NCBI RefSeq assembly: GCF_020026455.1
Contig: NZ_JAHHQJ010000002.1
Coordinates: 62,001 to 126,000 of the forward strand
Length of the DNA stretch: 64,000 nucleotides
DNA from: Alistipes sp.
Lineage (GTDB): Bacteria > Bacteroidota > Bacteroidia > Bacteroidales > Rikenellaceae
Direction: 5' to 3'
The notes under the pieces were generated by a model, which saw nothing but the letters and a program-made list of their open reading frames with translations, had not been told where the DNA came from and searched no databases. Below are positions 53,001-61,707 of this stretch, one piece after another (the first letter of the stretch is position 1; each line of letters starts with the position of its first letter). The translations under genes were made by a program, and so were the position numbers.

Positions 53001-54170
53001 ATGAAAACCATTCTTCTTCTGGGTTCCGGCGAGCTGGGCAAGGAGTTTACGATTGCGGCGCAGCGGCTGGGGCAGACCGTCGTGGCGTGCGACAAGTATG
53101 CGGGAGCTCCCGCGATGCAGGTGGCCGATGCCGCGGAGGTCTTCGACATGCTCGACGGCGAGGCGCTGGCCGCAGCGGTCGAGAAATACCGCCCCGACAT
53201 CATCGTCCCCGAGATCGAGGCCATCCGCACCGAGCGGCTCTACGATTTCGAGCGGGCGGGCATCCAGGTCGTGCCGAGTGCCCGGGCCGTGAATTTCACG
53301 ATGAACCGCAAAGCCATCCGCGACCTCGCGGCGAAGGAGCTGGGGCTGAAGACCGCGCGCTATTTCTACGCCGCATCGCTCGACGAGCTGCGCGAGGCCG
53401 CCGCAAAAATCGGCTTCCCGTGCGTGGTCAAGCCCCTGATGTCCTCTTCGGGCAAGGGCCAGTCGCTGGTTAAGGGCCCCGACGAACTGGAGCACGCCTG
53501 GCATTACGGCTGCGAAGGGTCGCGCGGCGACATCCGCGAACTGATCATCGAGGAGTTCATCCGCTTCGACAGCGAGATCACGCTGCTGACCGTCACCCAG
53601 AAGGAGGGACCGACCCTTTTCTGCCCGCCGATCGGCCATGTGCAGAAGGGCGGCGACTACCGCGAGAGTTTCCAGTCGCCCGAGATCGCTCCCGAGCACC
53701 TCGCCGAGGCCCAGCGCATGGCCGCATCCGTCACCGAGGCCCTCACCGGAGCCGGACTGTGGGGCGTGGAGTTCTTTTTGAGCCACGACAACGGGGTCTA
53801 TTTCTCCGAGCTCTCGCCCCGGCCGCACGACACGGGCATGGTGACGCTGGCCGGAACGCAGAACCTCAATGAGTTCGAACTGCACCTGCGGGCCGTGCTG
53901 GGAATCCCCATCCCGGCCGTCACCTTCGAGCGCATGGGCGCCAGCGCGGTGATCCTCTCGGGCGTGGAGAGCTCCGCACCGCGTTACGAGGGGGTGGAAG
54001 AGGCCCTCGCCGAAGATCCCCGCACCGACATCCGCCTCTTCGGCAAACCCTCGGCACGCATGAACCGCCGCATGGGCGTCGTCGTGGGCTACGAACCCCA
54101 CGGCAGCAGCCTCGAAGCCTTGCGCAAACGGGTTTGTACCGCCGCCGCAAAAGTGAAAGTCACCGAATAA
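53001..54170 (+). CDS. purT: Formate-dependent phosphoribosylglycinamide formyltransferase
   Basis: A 389-residue ATP-grasp enzyme of purine synthesis that converts GAR to FGAR using formate and ATP. N-terminal LLGSGELGKEFTIAAQRLG, VPEIEAIRTERL, FTMNRKAIRDLAAKELG (about 95), KPLMSSSGKGQS (about 149), the C-terminal LSPRPHDTGMVTLAGTQNLNEFELHLRAVLG region, and GYEPHGSSLEALRKRV. It matches E. coli PurT in length (392). An in-frame ATG at 52851 gives an N-terminal basic extension unlike the family, so 53001 is used. Confidence 0.96.
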   Translation: MKTILLLGSGELGKEFTIAAQRLGQTVVACDKYAGAPAMQVADAAEVFDMLDGEALAAAVEKYRPDIIVPEIEAIRTERLYDFERAGIQVVPSARAVNFTMNRKAIRDLAAKELGLKTARYFYAASLDELREAAAKIGFPCVVKPLMSSSGKGQSLVKGPDELEHAWHYGCEGSRGDIRELIIEEFIRFDSEITLLTVTQKEGPTLFCPPIGHVQKGGDYRESFQSPEIAPEHLAEAQRMAASVTEALTGAGLWGVEFFLSHDNGVYFSELSPRPHDTGMVTLAGTQNLNEFELHLRAVLGIPIPAVTFERMGASAVILSGVESSAPRYEGVEEALAEDPRTDIRLFGKPSARMNRRMGVVVGYEPHGSSLEALRKRVCTAAAKVKVTE

Positions 54171-54251
54171 GGACAACGCCGGCTCCCGGGCGTAAGCGAC
54201 CCGCACATTCCGCGGGGCGTTCCGCCGGAACCGGCCCATAAAAACCGAACC

Positions 54252-54692
54252 ATGAAAAAATACGCAATTATTTCGACCGAAAAGGGGACGATGAAAGCCG
54301 AGCTGTACGCCGACGAGACCCCCGGAACCGTATCCAACTTCATCGAGTTGGCCGAACACAACTTCTACGACGGGCTGACCTTCCACCGCGTGATTCCCGA
54401 CTTCGTGATCCAGGGCGGCTGCCCCAAGGGCGACGGCACGGGAGGCCCGGGCTATACGATCAAGTGCGAAACGTCGGCTCCGCGCCAGCGTCACGACCGC
54501 GGCGTGCTGTCGATGGCCCATGCTGGGCGTGACACGGGCGGCTCGCAGTTCTTCATCTGCCACAACCGCGAGAATACACAGCACCTCGACGGCCGCCACA
54601 CCTGCTTCGGACAGGTGATCGAGGGACTGGACGTGATCGACGACATCCGCCCGGGCGACAAGATCCTCTCGATCCGCATTGTCTCCGAGTGA
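54252..54692 (+). CDS. Cyclophilin-type peptidyl-prolyl isomerase
   Basis: A 146-residue cytoplasmic cyclophilin. Catalytic Arg in FHRVIPDFVIQGG (about 45), GTGGPGY, SMAHAGRDTGGSQFFI (about 96), and HLDGRHTCFGQVIEGLDVID (about 115). It has no signal peptide, so it is the cytoplasmic PpiB-like form. Located 81 nt after purT, possibly co-transcribed. Confidence 0.93.
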   Translation: MKKYAIISTEKGTMKAELYADETPGTVSNFIELAEHNFYDGLTFHRVIPDFVIQGGCPKGDGTGGPGYTIKCETSAPRQRHDRGVLSMAHAGRDTGGSQFFICHNRENTQHLDGRHTCFGQVIEGLDVIDDIRPGDKILSIRIVSE

Positions 54693-54699
54693 CGCCCCG

Positions 54700-54780
54700 C
54701 CCGGCAGGCAAGGGCCCCCAAAGCAAGGAACCCCAAGCAAAGGTCCCGGCATACAAGGGCCCGCAAAGCAAGGCACACGA
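54700..54780 (+). repeat. Degenerate short tandem repeat
   Basis: Four or five imperfect copies of a unit of about 15-17 bp, consensus roughly GCAAGGNNCCCCAAA, between the cyclophilin stop and the next terminator. Purpose unknown. Confidence 0.4.
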
Positions 54781-54813
54781 AAAACAGCCGCCCCCGAAGG
54801 GACGGCTGTTTTT
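54781..54813. terminator. Bidirectional terminator between cyclophilin and aminotransferase genes
   Basis: AAAACAGCCG / CGGCTGTTTT arms with a C-rich inner loop, flanked by A and T runs. Confidence 0.75.
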
Positions 54814-54834
54814 CGTTAATCGGTCAATTCGCTC

Positions 54835-56022
54835 CTACTTGCCGAAAGCGGCCTTGACCTTCTCGGTGGCCTTCTTCAGCAGCTCCTCGGGGCAGCAGAG
54901 TGTGATGCGGATGTAGCCGTTGCCTTCCGAGCCGAAGATCCCGCCGGGGGTCAGGAACACGTCGGTCTTCTCCATCACCTCGTCCGAGAATGCGAAACTG
55001 TCGCCCTCGTAGTCCTCGGGCAGTTCGGCCCAGACGAACAGACCCGCCTGTCCCTTACGGTAGCGGCATCCCAGAGCGTCGAGCAGTTCGTAAGCCTGCT
55101 TTTCGCGGCCGTAGTAGATGTCGTTCAGCTCTTTGAACCACTCCTCGCCCAGCGCCAGCGCCGTGTCGGCCGCCGCCTGAATGGGGTAGAACATACCCGA
55201 GTCCATGTTCGACTTAAAGGTGAGGATCGAGGTGATCCACTCCTTCTTTCCCACGACGACACCCACGCGCCAGCCGGCCATCGAATGGGCCTTCGACAGC
55301 GAGTTCATCTCCAGAGCCACGTCCTTCGCACCCTCGGCCTCCAGGATCGAGATCGGGTGTTCGGCGTTGCGGATGAAGCTGTACGGATTGTCGTGCACGA
55401 TCAGGATGTTGTGCTTGGCTCCGAAGTCTACGATCTTCTGGAAGAGTTCCATCGAGGGGGTTTGTCCCGTCGGCATGTTGGGGTAGTTGACGAGCATCAT
55501 CTTCACACCCTCCAGTCCGGCCTTTTCGATGGCCTCGAAGTCGGGGTAGAAGTTGGTCTGCTTGTTCAGCGCATAGGGGAGCATTTCGCCGCCCGCCAGA
55601 CGCACGGCTGCCGAGTAGGTGGGGTAGCCGGGGTTCGGGACGAGGACCTTGTCGCCCTTGTCGAGGAACGTCATGCAGATGTGCATGATACCCTCCTTCG
55701 AACCAATCAGCGGCAGCACCTCCGACTTGAAGTCCAGCTCGGTGCGGTACCATTTCTTATACCAGTCGGCAAAAGCCTTGCGCAGAATGGGTTCACCCTG
55801 ATAAGACATGTATTTGTGTACGTCGGGACGCTGTGCCTCTTTCGCCAGGCGGTCGATTACGGACTGATGGGGCGGGAGGTCGGGACTACCCATGGCCAAT
55901 TTTACGATCTGGCGCCCGGTGGCCGCTTCGATCTCGGCGATCTCGCGCAGACGACGCGAAAAATAGTACTCTCCGATGCCGTCCAGCCGATGCGAACGGG
56001 CGATGTTGACTGCTTTTGCCAT
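54835..56022 (-). CDS. Class I/II aminotransferase
   Basis: A 395-residue PLP-dependent aminotransferase. Seen: substrate-side YMSYQGEPILRKAFADWY (about 70), NPGYPTYS (about 129), NYPNMPTGQ (about 175), the D of VHDNPYSF (about 208), the PLP Lys in NSLSKAHSMAGWRVG (about 243), and Arg in GYIRITLC (about 376). Could be an aspartate-like or LL-diaminopimelate-like aminotransferase; the sequence alone does not decide. It converges with the cyclophilin gene. Confidence 0.9.
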   Translation of the reverse strand: MAKAVNIARSHRLDGIGEYYFSRRLREIAEIEAATGRQIVKLAMGSPDLPPHQSVIDRLAKEAQRPDVHKYMSYQGEPILRKAFADWYKKWYRTELDFKSEVLPLIGSKEGIMHICMTFLDKGDKVLVPNPGYPTYSAAVRLAGGEMLPYALNKQTNFYPDFEAIEKAGLEGVKMMLVNYPNMPTGQTPSMELFQKIVDFGAKHNILIVHDNPYSFIRNAEHPISILEAEGAKDVALEMNSLSKAHSMAGWRVGVVVGKKEWITSILTFKSNMDSGMFYPIQAAADTALALGEEWFKELNDIYYGREKQAYELLDALGCRYRKGQAGLFVWAELPEDYEGDSFAFSDEVMEKTDVFLTPGGIFGSEGNGYIRITLCCPEELLKKATEKVKAAFGK

Positions 56023-56056
56023 AGCTTGAATATGTTTGGGATTATGCTTTTCCGGG

Positions 56057-56064
56057 CAAAGATA
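56057..56064 (-). promoter_or_regulatory. -7 box of the aminotransferase gene
   Basis: TATCTTTG on the minus strand, 34 nt before the ATG at 56022. Confidence 0.5.
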
Positions 56065-56194
56065 GGGAAATAATAGTAAAATTAAAAAAATTTAAATTCG
56101 GATTTTTGAAAAATTGCGGATCCGCTCCCCGTCCTGCCCCGCAAGGCGCCCCGGGCAGATCGCCGTTCCGCCGGACAGGCTCTGCAAACGCCCT

Positions 56195-56893
56195 CTAATA
56201 CAGGTATTTCTCCATCAGCGGCATGAGCAGCGCCGTCGCCAACCCCATCAGGGCCATGGCAAGCCCGCTCAAAGCCCCTTCGACGGCTCCCATTTCGATG
56301 GCGCGGGCCGTGCCGATGCCGTGGGCTGCGGCTCCGAGGGCAAATCCCCGGGCCTCGGGATCGCGGACTCCGCAGCGGCGCAGGACCCATTCGCCGAAGA
56401 TGCTGCCGAAAATCCCCACGCAGAAGACCACGACCGACGTCACCGAGACATTGCCGCCCAGCGGTCCGGCGACCGACACGGCGATGGGCACGGTCACCGA
56501 CTTGGGAGCTATGGAGTTGAGAATCTGCCGCTCGGCGCCGAATGCCATGGCGATATAGACGACGCTCAACACCCCGGCGACACACCCCGCGAGTGTGGCC
56601 ATGCCCACGGGAAGCAGACTTCCGCGCAGGCGTTCCACCTGTTCGTAGAGCAGATAGCCGAGCGCCACGACCGACATGCCGAGGGCGAAATTGAGTATTC
56701 CCGTGGCATCGCGGTAGCGCTCGTAGTCGATTCCGGCGCAGCGCAGGAAGACGATCACGGCCACGAACGTCAGCAGCACGGGATGCAGCAGCGGCAGCCG
56801 CATGCGGCGGTAGATCATCCCTCCGAGGCAGTAAAGCCCCACGGTGAGGGTCAGCAGAAAGAGATCCGAGGAGAGAAATGAGGCGTCAAGCAT
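56195..56893 (-). CDS. lrgB: LrgB/CidB-family membrane protein
   Basis: A 232-residue polytopic protein with about six to seven membrane segments. Family landmarks: LTVGLYCLGGMIYRRMRLPLLHPVLLT at the N-terminus (in pieces), GYLLYEQ, SIAPKSVTVPIAVSVAGPLGG (about 127), and AAAHGIGTARAIEMGAVEGALSGLAMAL (about 187). The family works with LrgA as a murein-hydrolase regulator or a pyruvate/2-oxoacid transporter. It overlaps the lrgA stop by 8 nt. Confidence 0.9.
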   Translation of the reverse strand: MLDASFLSSDLFLLTLTVGLYCLGGMIYRRMRLPLLHPVLLTFVAVIVFLRCAGIDYERYRDATGILNFALGMSVVALGYLLYEQVERLRGSLLPVGMATLAGCVAGVLSVVYIAMAFGAERQILNSIAPKSVTVPIAVSVAGPLGGNVSVTSVVVFCVGIFGSIFGEWVLRRCGVRDPEARGFALGAAAHGIGTARAIEMGAVEGALSGLAMALMGLATALLMPLMEKYLY

Positions 56894-57257
56894 CGTGGCG
56901 GAGTTGTTTGATGTGCCGCAGGCGGGCGCGGCGGTTCAGGCTCTGGAAGGTTTGGCCGGCGATGATCAGCACCAGGATCGTCGAGACGATTCCCGAGACG
57001 AGGATGGCCCAGAGGTTTTCGAGAATCACCCGGTAGGAGTCCATCAGCCCCACGCCGTAGGGTACGAAAAAGAGCGCCATGGCCCCCAGCAGGAACCGCG
57101 CCGCGGGGCGCACCGTCTCGGCCCGCACCCAGCGCAGGCACAGCGCCGCAAAAAGCAGAATCATGCCGATGATGTTGCCCGACACGTAACCTCCGGTGAG
57201 AAGGCTCAAGGCATTGCCCGTGAGCCAGAAAAGCAGAATTTGGAAAAGTCCTGTCAT
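56886..57257 (-). CDS. lrgA: LrgA/CidA-family membrane protein
   Basis: A 123-residue protein with four membrane segments (LFQILLFWLTGNALSLL, GNIIGMILLFAALCL, LLGAMALFFVPYGVGLM, LWAILVSGIVSTILVLIIAG). The GNIIGMILLF and FFVPYGVGLM motifs are those of the family. Starts at ATG 57257 after its own promoter; the open frame extends upstream across that promoter. Confidence 0.9.
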   Translation of the reverse strand: MTGLFQILLFWLTGNALSLLTGGYVSGNIIGMILLFAALCLRWVRAETVRPAARFLLGAMALFFVPYGVGLMDSYRVILENLWAILVSGIVSTILVLIIAGQTFQSLNRRARLRHIKQLRHDA

Positions 57258-57342
57258 TGTCGTTCGAACCTGGCGGAGAGAGCTTCCCGTCCGGGAGCGT
57301 CGGAAAAGTCCGACTCCAGGCCCCTGCCGCCGTTTGCGGCGA

Positions 57343-57373
57343 CAAATATAGTGCATGGCGGGGGCAATGCCAA
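57343..57373 (-). promoter_or_regulatory. lrgAB promoter
   Basis: TTG (57371-57373), 20 nt, TATATTTG (57343-57350) on the minus strand. It separates lrgAB from the feo genes. Confidence 0.7.
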
Positions 57374-57416
57374 ATTTATTTGAAGCCCGACCCGGGCGCA
57401 GCGCCTCTCGGGCCGG

Positions 57417-57572
57417 TCAACTCCTTCCGGAGCGCTTCCTGAGCGGACATTGCGCCGATGCACACGACGCGCAACCTCCCCGCCGCCCGCGCACGAGACA
57501 CCACAGCCGCCTCGCGACGACGGCCGCAACTGCCAGCCCGATGGCCGCAACGATGTAATCCTGCCATCCCAT
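57417..57572 (-). CDS. FeoB-associated Cys-rich membrane protein
   Basis: A 51-residue protein, 3 nt downstream of the feoB stop. It starts MGWQDYIVAAIGLAVAAVVA (membrane segment) and ends with a cysteine cluster CxxCxxxxC (CASCASAQC) and a basic tail. This matches the small FeoB-associated Cys-rich membrane proteins of Bacteroidetes, proposed to help or regulate iron transport. It was found by reading the sequence after feoB in the third frame. Confidence 0.85.
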   Translation of the reverse strand: MGWQDYIVAAIGLAVAAVVARRLWCLVRGRRGGCASCASAQCPLRKRSGRS

Positions 57573-57575
57573 TGC

Positions 57576-60083
57576 TCAGAATAGCAGCACGATGCGATAT
57601 ACCACCCAGGCCACCACCCAGGCCAGCACCGTATTGTAGACCACCGACGCCACGGCCCATTTCCACCCGGCTTCGGCACCGATGGCGGCCACCGTGGCGA
57701 TGCAGGGCACGTAGAGCAGGATGAAGACGAGGAAGGCCAGCGCCGAGGCCGTCGTGAAGTCGCCGCTTGCGAGCAGGCGCTGCGAGAGCGAGTCCTCCTC
57801 GTCTTCCGCGGCACGGGATGCCTCTTCGGGCATCATATCGTCCGTTTTCACGACGATCTCCGTCGCGCCGTCCGCACCGCCGATCACAGCCTGCTTCGTT
57901 ACGGGGGCGGCCTCAGCCCCCTCGGAGTAGAGCACGCCCAGCGTCGAGACCACGATCTCCTTGGCCGGGAAACCCGACAGCAGGGCCACGCTGCCTTTCC
58001 AATTGAAACCCAGGGGGCTGAATATCGGCTCGCAGCCCTTGCCGAGGCGCCCGAGGTAGGAATTTTCGTAGTGCGCTTCGGTTCCGGCAGTGGCTTCCGT
58101 ACGGGGATAGTAGCTCAAAAACCACACGATGACCGAGGCGATCAGGATCATGCCGCCCATCTTCTTGAGGTACTGCGCACACTTGTCCCACATGTGGTTG
58201 AACGTGGTTTTCCACGTCGGGAGACGGTAGGGCGGCAGCTCCATCACAAACGGCGTCTCGTCCACCGGGAAGAGGAATCGCCGCATCAGCCGCGCCGTAA
58301 CGACGGCCAGCACAATTCCCAGCACATAGAGCCCCAGCATCACCATCCCGGCGTTGGCGGCGAAGAACGTGCCAGCCAACAGGAGGTAGATCGGTATTCG
58401 CGCGCTGCATGACATAAACGGCGTAATGAGTATGGTTATCAGGCGACTGCTTCGGCTCTCGATGGTCCGGCAGGCCATGATCGCGGGCACGTTGCAGCCG
58501 AAGCCCATGATCAGCGGGATGAACGATTTCCCGTGCACCCCGATGCGGTGCATCACGCGGTCCATGATGAACGCCGCACGGGCCAGGTAGCCCGAATCCT
58601 CCATGAACGAGATGAAGAGGTAGAGGATCATGATGTTGGGCAGGAAGACGATCACGGCTCCCACGCCGCCGATGATGCCGTCGACCAGCAGGTCGCGGAG
58701 CGGTCCCGCCGGCAGCAGCGCATCCACCGCATCGCCGATCCATCCCACCAGCGCGTCGATCCACTCCTGCGGATAGGCTCCGAGGCTGAACGTGCACCAG
58801 AACATGAACCACATCAGCGCGAAGAAAATCGGGAATCCCCACAGCTTGTGCGTCACGAAGGTGTCGATCACGGCCGTCGTCGTGACCTCCTCGCTCCGCC
58901 CGGGGGTGAAGGTCTCCTTCAGCGCTCCCCGGATGAATCCGTATTTCTGATTTGCAAACGCCGTCTCGACGTCTTCGCCCAGCGCCTCGGCAATGCGCCG
59001 GGCCTCGCGGTCGCGGATTTCGGCCCAGACCCCGTAACGTTCGCAGGCGCGGAGGCTCTCCTCGGCCTGACGGTCGCCCTCGAGCATCTTGAGCGCATAG
59101 TAGCGTGGCGGGAAGTTTTTCGGGAGCTCGTCGCGGAAGGCGCTCATGTCGCCGTTGAGTTTGCGCAGCCCCTCGTCGATCACGGGACCCATGTTGATAT
59201 GGATGTGCCGCACGCGCTCGTCGCGGTTCTCGTATACGTCGATCACCGTGTCCAGCAAAGCATCGATGCCGCGGTTGTTGCGCGCCTCCACGGGGACCAT
59301 CGGCACCCCCATCATGCGGCCCAGACTGTTGTAGTCGAGCTTCGCGCCGCTCTCCTGCAGTTCATCGAACATGTTGAGTGCCACAACCATGCGCGGGTTG
59401 ATGTCGATCAGCTCGGTTGTCAGATAGAGGTTGCGCTCCAAATTCGAGGCCACTACGGAGTTGATCACCACATCGGGGGTCTTCGTGGCGAGGTGGTGAC
59501 GCACGTAACGCTCCTCGGGCGTGTAGGCCGAGAGGGCATAGGTTCCGGGCAGGTCGGTGACCTCGAAACGGTAGCCGCGGTAGATCCGGTGGCCGATCTT
59601 GGCCCCAACGGTCACACCGCTGTAATTGCCCACATGCTCGTGGCCGCCCGATATGACGTTGAAAAGCGAGGTCTTGCCGCTGTTGGGATTCCCGACCAGC
59701 GCGACGGTGATGGTGCGGGAGTGGCGCGCCACAACCTCGTCGATGCTCGCACAACGCCCCTCGGCGGACTCCTCCGTCCGCACTTCCGCCGCGGGATGTG
59801 CACACGCCCCGGAGTGGGGGTGGCGGTGTTCCGGCTGCGCCAGATACTCCCCGGCTTCGCTGTCGGTGAGCACGACGACCATATCGGCCTCGCTGCGCCG
59901 CAGCGAGATGTCGTATCCCATGATTTTATACTCGATCGGGTCCTTCAAGGGGGCGTTCAGGATCACTTCGACCCGCTGTCCGCGGACAAAGCCCATCTCC
60001 ATGATGCGGCGGCGAAAGCCTCCGTGTCCCACGACTTTGACAATCGTCGCCGATTCGCCGGTTTTCAGTTCGGATAAGCGCAT
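57576..60083 (-). CDS. feoB: FeoA-FeoB fusion ferrous iron transporter
   Basis: An 835-residue protein. Residues about 1-75 are a FeoA-like SH3 domain (MRLSELKTGESATIVKVVG, GFRRRIMEMGFVRG). After a His-rich linker (about 82-100, HRHPHSGACAHP) comes the G-domain: G1 GNPNSGKTSLFN (about 131), G2 GVTVG, G3 DLPGTYALS (about 177), G4-like NMFDE (about 238). The polytopic part has two gate motifs with Cys/Ser: GFGCNVPAIMACRTIESRSSR (about 528, given in part) and GFPAKEIVVSTLG (about 700). Imports Fe(II). The stop abuts the Cys-rich gene. Fusion of FeoA is normal in Bacteroidetes. Confidence 0.95.
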   Translation of the reverse strand: MRLSELKTGESATIVKVVGHGGFRRRIMEMGFVRGQRVEVILNAPLKDPIEYKIMGYDISLRRSEADMVVVLTDSEAGEYLAQPEHRHPHSGACAHPAAEVRTEESAEGRCASIDEVVARHSRTITVALVGNPNSGKTSLFNVISGGHEHVGNYSGVTVGAKIGHRIYRGYRFEVTDLPGTYALSAYTPEERYVRHHLATKTPDVVINSVVASNLERNLYLTTELIDINPRMVVALNMFDELQESGAKLDYNSLGRMMGVPMVPVEARNNRGIDALLDTVIDVYENRDERVRHIHINMGPVIDEGLRKLNGDMSAFRDELPKNFPPRYYALKMLEGDRQAEESLRACERYGVWAEIRDREARRIAEALGEDVETAFANQKYGFIRGALKETFTPGRSEEVTTTAVIDTFVTHKLWGFPIFFALMWFMFWCTFSLGAYPQEWIDALVGWIGDAVDALLPAGPLRDLLVDGIIGGVGAVIVFLPNIMILYLFISFMEDSGYLARAAFIMDRVMHRIGVHGKSFIPLIMGFGCNVPAIMACRTIESRSSRLITILITPFMSCSARIPIYLLLAGTFFAANAGMVMLGLYVLGIVLAVVTARLMRRFLFPVDETPFVMELPPYRLPTWKTTFNHMWDKCAQYLKKMGGMILIASVIVWFLSYYPRTEATAGTEAHYENSYLGRLGKGCEPIFSPLGFNWKGSVALLSGFPAKEIVVSTLGVLYSEGAEAAPVTKQAVIGGADGATEIVVKTDDMMPEEASRAAEDEEDSLSQRLLASGDFTTASALAFLVFILLYVPCIATVAAIGAEAGWKWAVASVVYNTVLAWVVAWVVYRIVLLF

Positions 60084-60107
60084 TTTTTTCTATTGCTTTT
60101 TTGTGCG

Positions 60108-60138
60108 CAAAGATACGATTTTCCGGCGATTTGTGCAA
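60108..60138 (-). promoter_or_regulatory. feo operon promoter
   Basis: TTG (60136-60138), 20 nt, TATCTTTG (60108-60115) on the minus strand, 25 nt before the feoB ATG. No iron-box consensus could be fixed. Confidence 0.7.
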
Positions 60139-60342
60139 TCCCCATTTATCGGTAAGCCCTCCTCCGCCGCCTCTTTTCCGCCCCTTTCCTCCGGCGCCCC
60201 ATGGGGGATTATCCGCCTTGGGGACGGACCTTCGCCCGACATCCCGACACCTTCCCCGGCGCCAGCATCCCCGACACCCCCGCGCCGCGTGCGTCGGCCG
60301 CCCCCAACGGGCGATGACGGCCCGGCCTGCGGAACCGCCATG

Positions 60343-61707
60343 CTACCACCCTCCGCCCAGCGCCTTGCAGAGCGTGACGTAGTTGATATACTGCTGCACG
60401 ACGAGGTTGACGTGTGCCATCTGCGACTGGTAGAGACTGCGTTCGGCGTCGATCACGTCGAGGTAGTCGGAAAATCCGCTGCGGTAGAGCGCGCGGGCCA
60501 TCGTGGCGATGCGCTCGTTGGCGAGCACCAGTTCGCCCGTGCGCTCGGTCTGCCGGCGGTAGGCGGCAATGGCCACCAGCGCCTTTTCCACATCGGCAAA
60601 CGCCGTCAGCACGGTCTGCTCGTAGGTCCGGGCCGAACGGGTGTAGGCCGCCATCGCGGCGCGCTCGGCCCTGCGCAGTTTCCCGAATCCGAAAATCGGC
60701 TCGGCGACGGACCCCAGAACATGCCATGTCCAGGGATCTGCTCCGGTTAAACCTTTGATTGAACTGGAAGCCACTCCTCCATTGGCAGTCAGCACGATGG
60801 AAGGGAAGCGCGCACTCCGTGCCTGCCCGGCCTGCGCCGCCGCCCGCAGCATGTTGTCATGCGCCTCGCGAATGTCGGGGCGGCGCTTGAGCAGCTCCGA
60901 GGGCAGCCCCACGGGAATGTCCGCGGGACGGTAGTCGGTCAGCAGCCGCAGTCCCGCACCGGAAAGCTGCGCCCGGGAGGGCGTCTCGCCCAGTAGAATC
61001 CCCATCGAAAGCCACGTCTGCTCCACGGCGCGGCAGTAGCGCGGGACGTCCGCCTCGGCCGAGTAGACCAGACTCCGGGCCTGCTCCAGCGCCACGCCGT
61101 CGGACATGCCGTAGCGGAACATCGAATCGATCAGCGCGGCCGACTCGCGCCGCAGCCGGAGGGTCTGCCGGGCGATCGACAGGTCGCGTTCATACTCCAG
61201 CAGTGTGAAGTAGGCCGTGGCTACCTCGGCGGCCAGCGAAAGCCGGACCCCGGCCAAGGCCCATTCCGAAGCCCCGATTTCGGCCCGGGCGGCCCGTTTG
61301 GCATTGCGCAGCGCCCCGAACAGCGACAACTCCCACGAGAGGGTAGGTTCGACGGCATACGACTGCACGGCCTTCGTCCCGGGCGCATCGTCGCCCCCGG
61401 CCGTGACCTCCCCTCTGATCTGCGGCAGGTACTGCGCCCTCACGGTCCCGAGGCTGGCCCGAGCCTGCTCGACGCGTGCCACCGCCACGGCCACATTGCG
61501 GTTGTTCGCCAGCGCCCGCTCGATCAGTGCGTCGAGCGTCGCATCGCCGAAGAGTTCCCACCAGCGTTCGCCCACGCCCGTCGTGTCGGACGAGAAGCCC
61601 GCACCGTAGACATAACGCTCCGGGGTCGGGACCTGTGGCGGATAGAATTTCGGGGTGCAGGCGGCCAGCATCAGCACGGCGGCGGTTATCGCGAGTTTTG
61701 TTTTCAT
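60343..61707 (-). CDS. RND efflux outer-membrane lipoprotein (TolC/OprM family)
   Basis: A 454-residue outer-membrane factor; lipobox VLMLAACTPKF (about 14). Two repeats of the OMF fold: WWELFGDATLDALIERALANN (about 50) and LLKRRPDIREAHDNMLRAAAQ (about 272), GFGKLRRAERAA (about 345), and a C-terminal DVIDAERSLYQSQMA. It forms the exit duct for the RND pump encoded just upstream (ATGA overlap, 4 nt). The periplasmic adaptor would be further upstream, outside the window. Confidence 0.92.
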   Translation of the reverse strand: MKTKLAITAAVLMLAACTPKFYPPQVPTPERYVYGAGFSSDTTGVGERWWELFGDATLDALIERALANNRNVAVAVARVEQARASLGTVRAQYLPQIRGEVTAGGDDAPGTKAVQSYAVEPTLSWELSLFGALRNAKRAARAEIGASEWALAGVRLSLAAEVATAYFTLLEYERDLSIARQTLRLRRESAALIDSMFRYGMSDGVALEQARSLVYSAEADVPRYCRAVEQTWLSMGILLGETPSRAQLSGAGLRLLTDYRPADIPVGLPSELLKRRPDIREAHDNMLRAAAQAGQARSARFPSIVLTANGGVASSSIKGLTGADPWTWHVLGSVAEPIFGFGKLRRAERAAMAAYTRSARTYEQTVLTAFADVEKALVAIAAYRRQTERTGELVLANERIATMARALYRSGFSDYLDVIDAERSLYQSQMAHVNLVVQQYINYVTLCKALGGGW

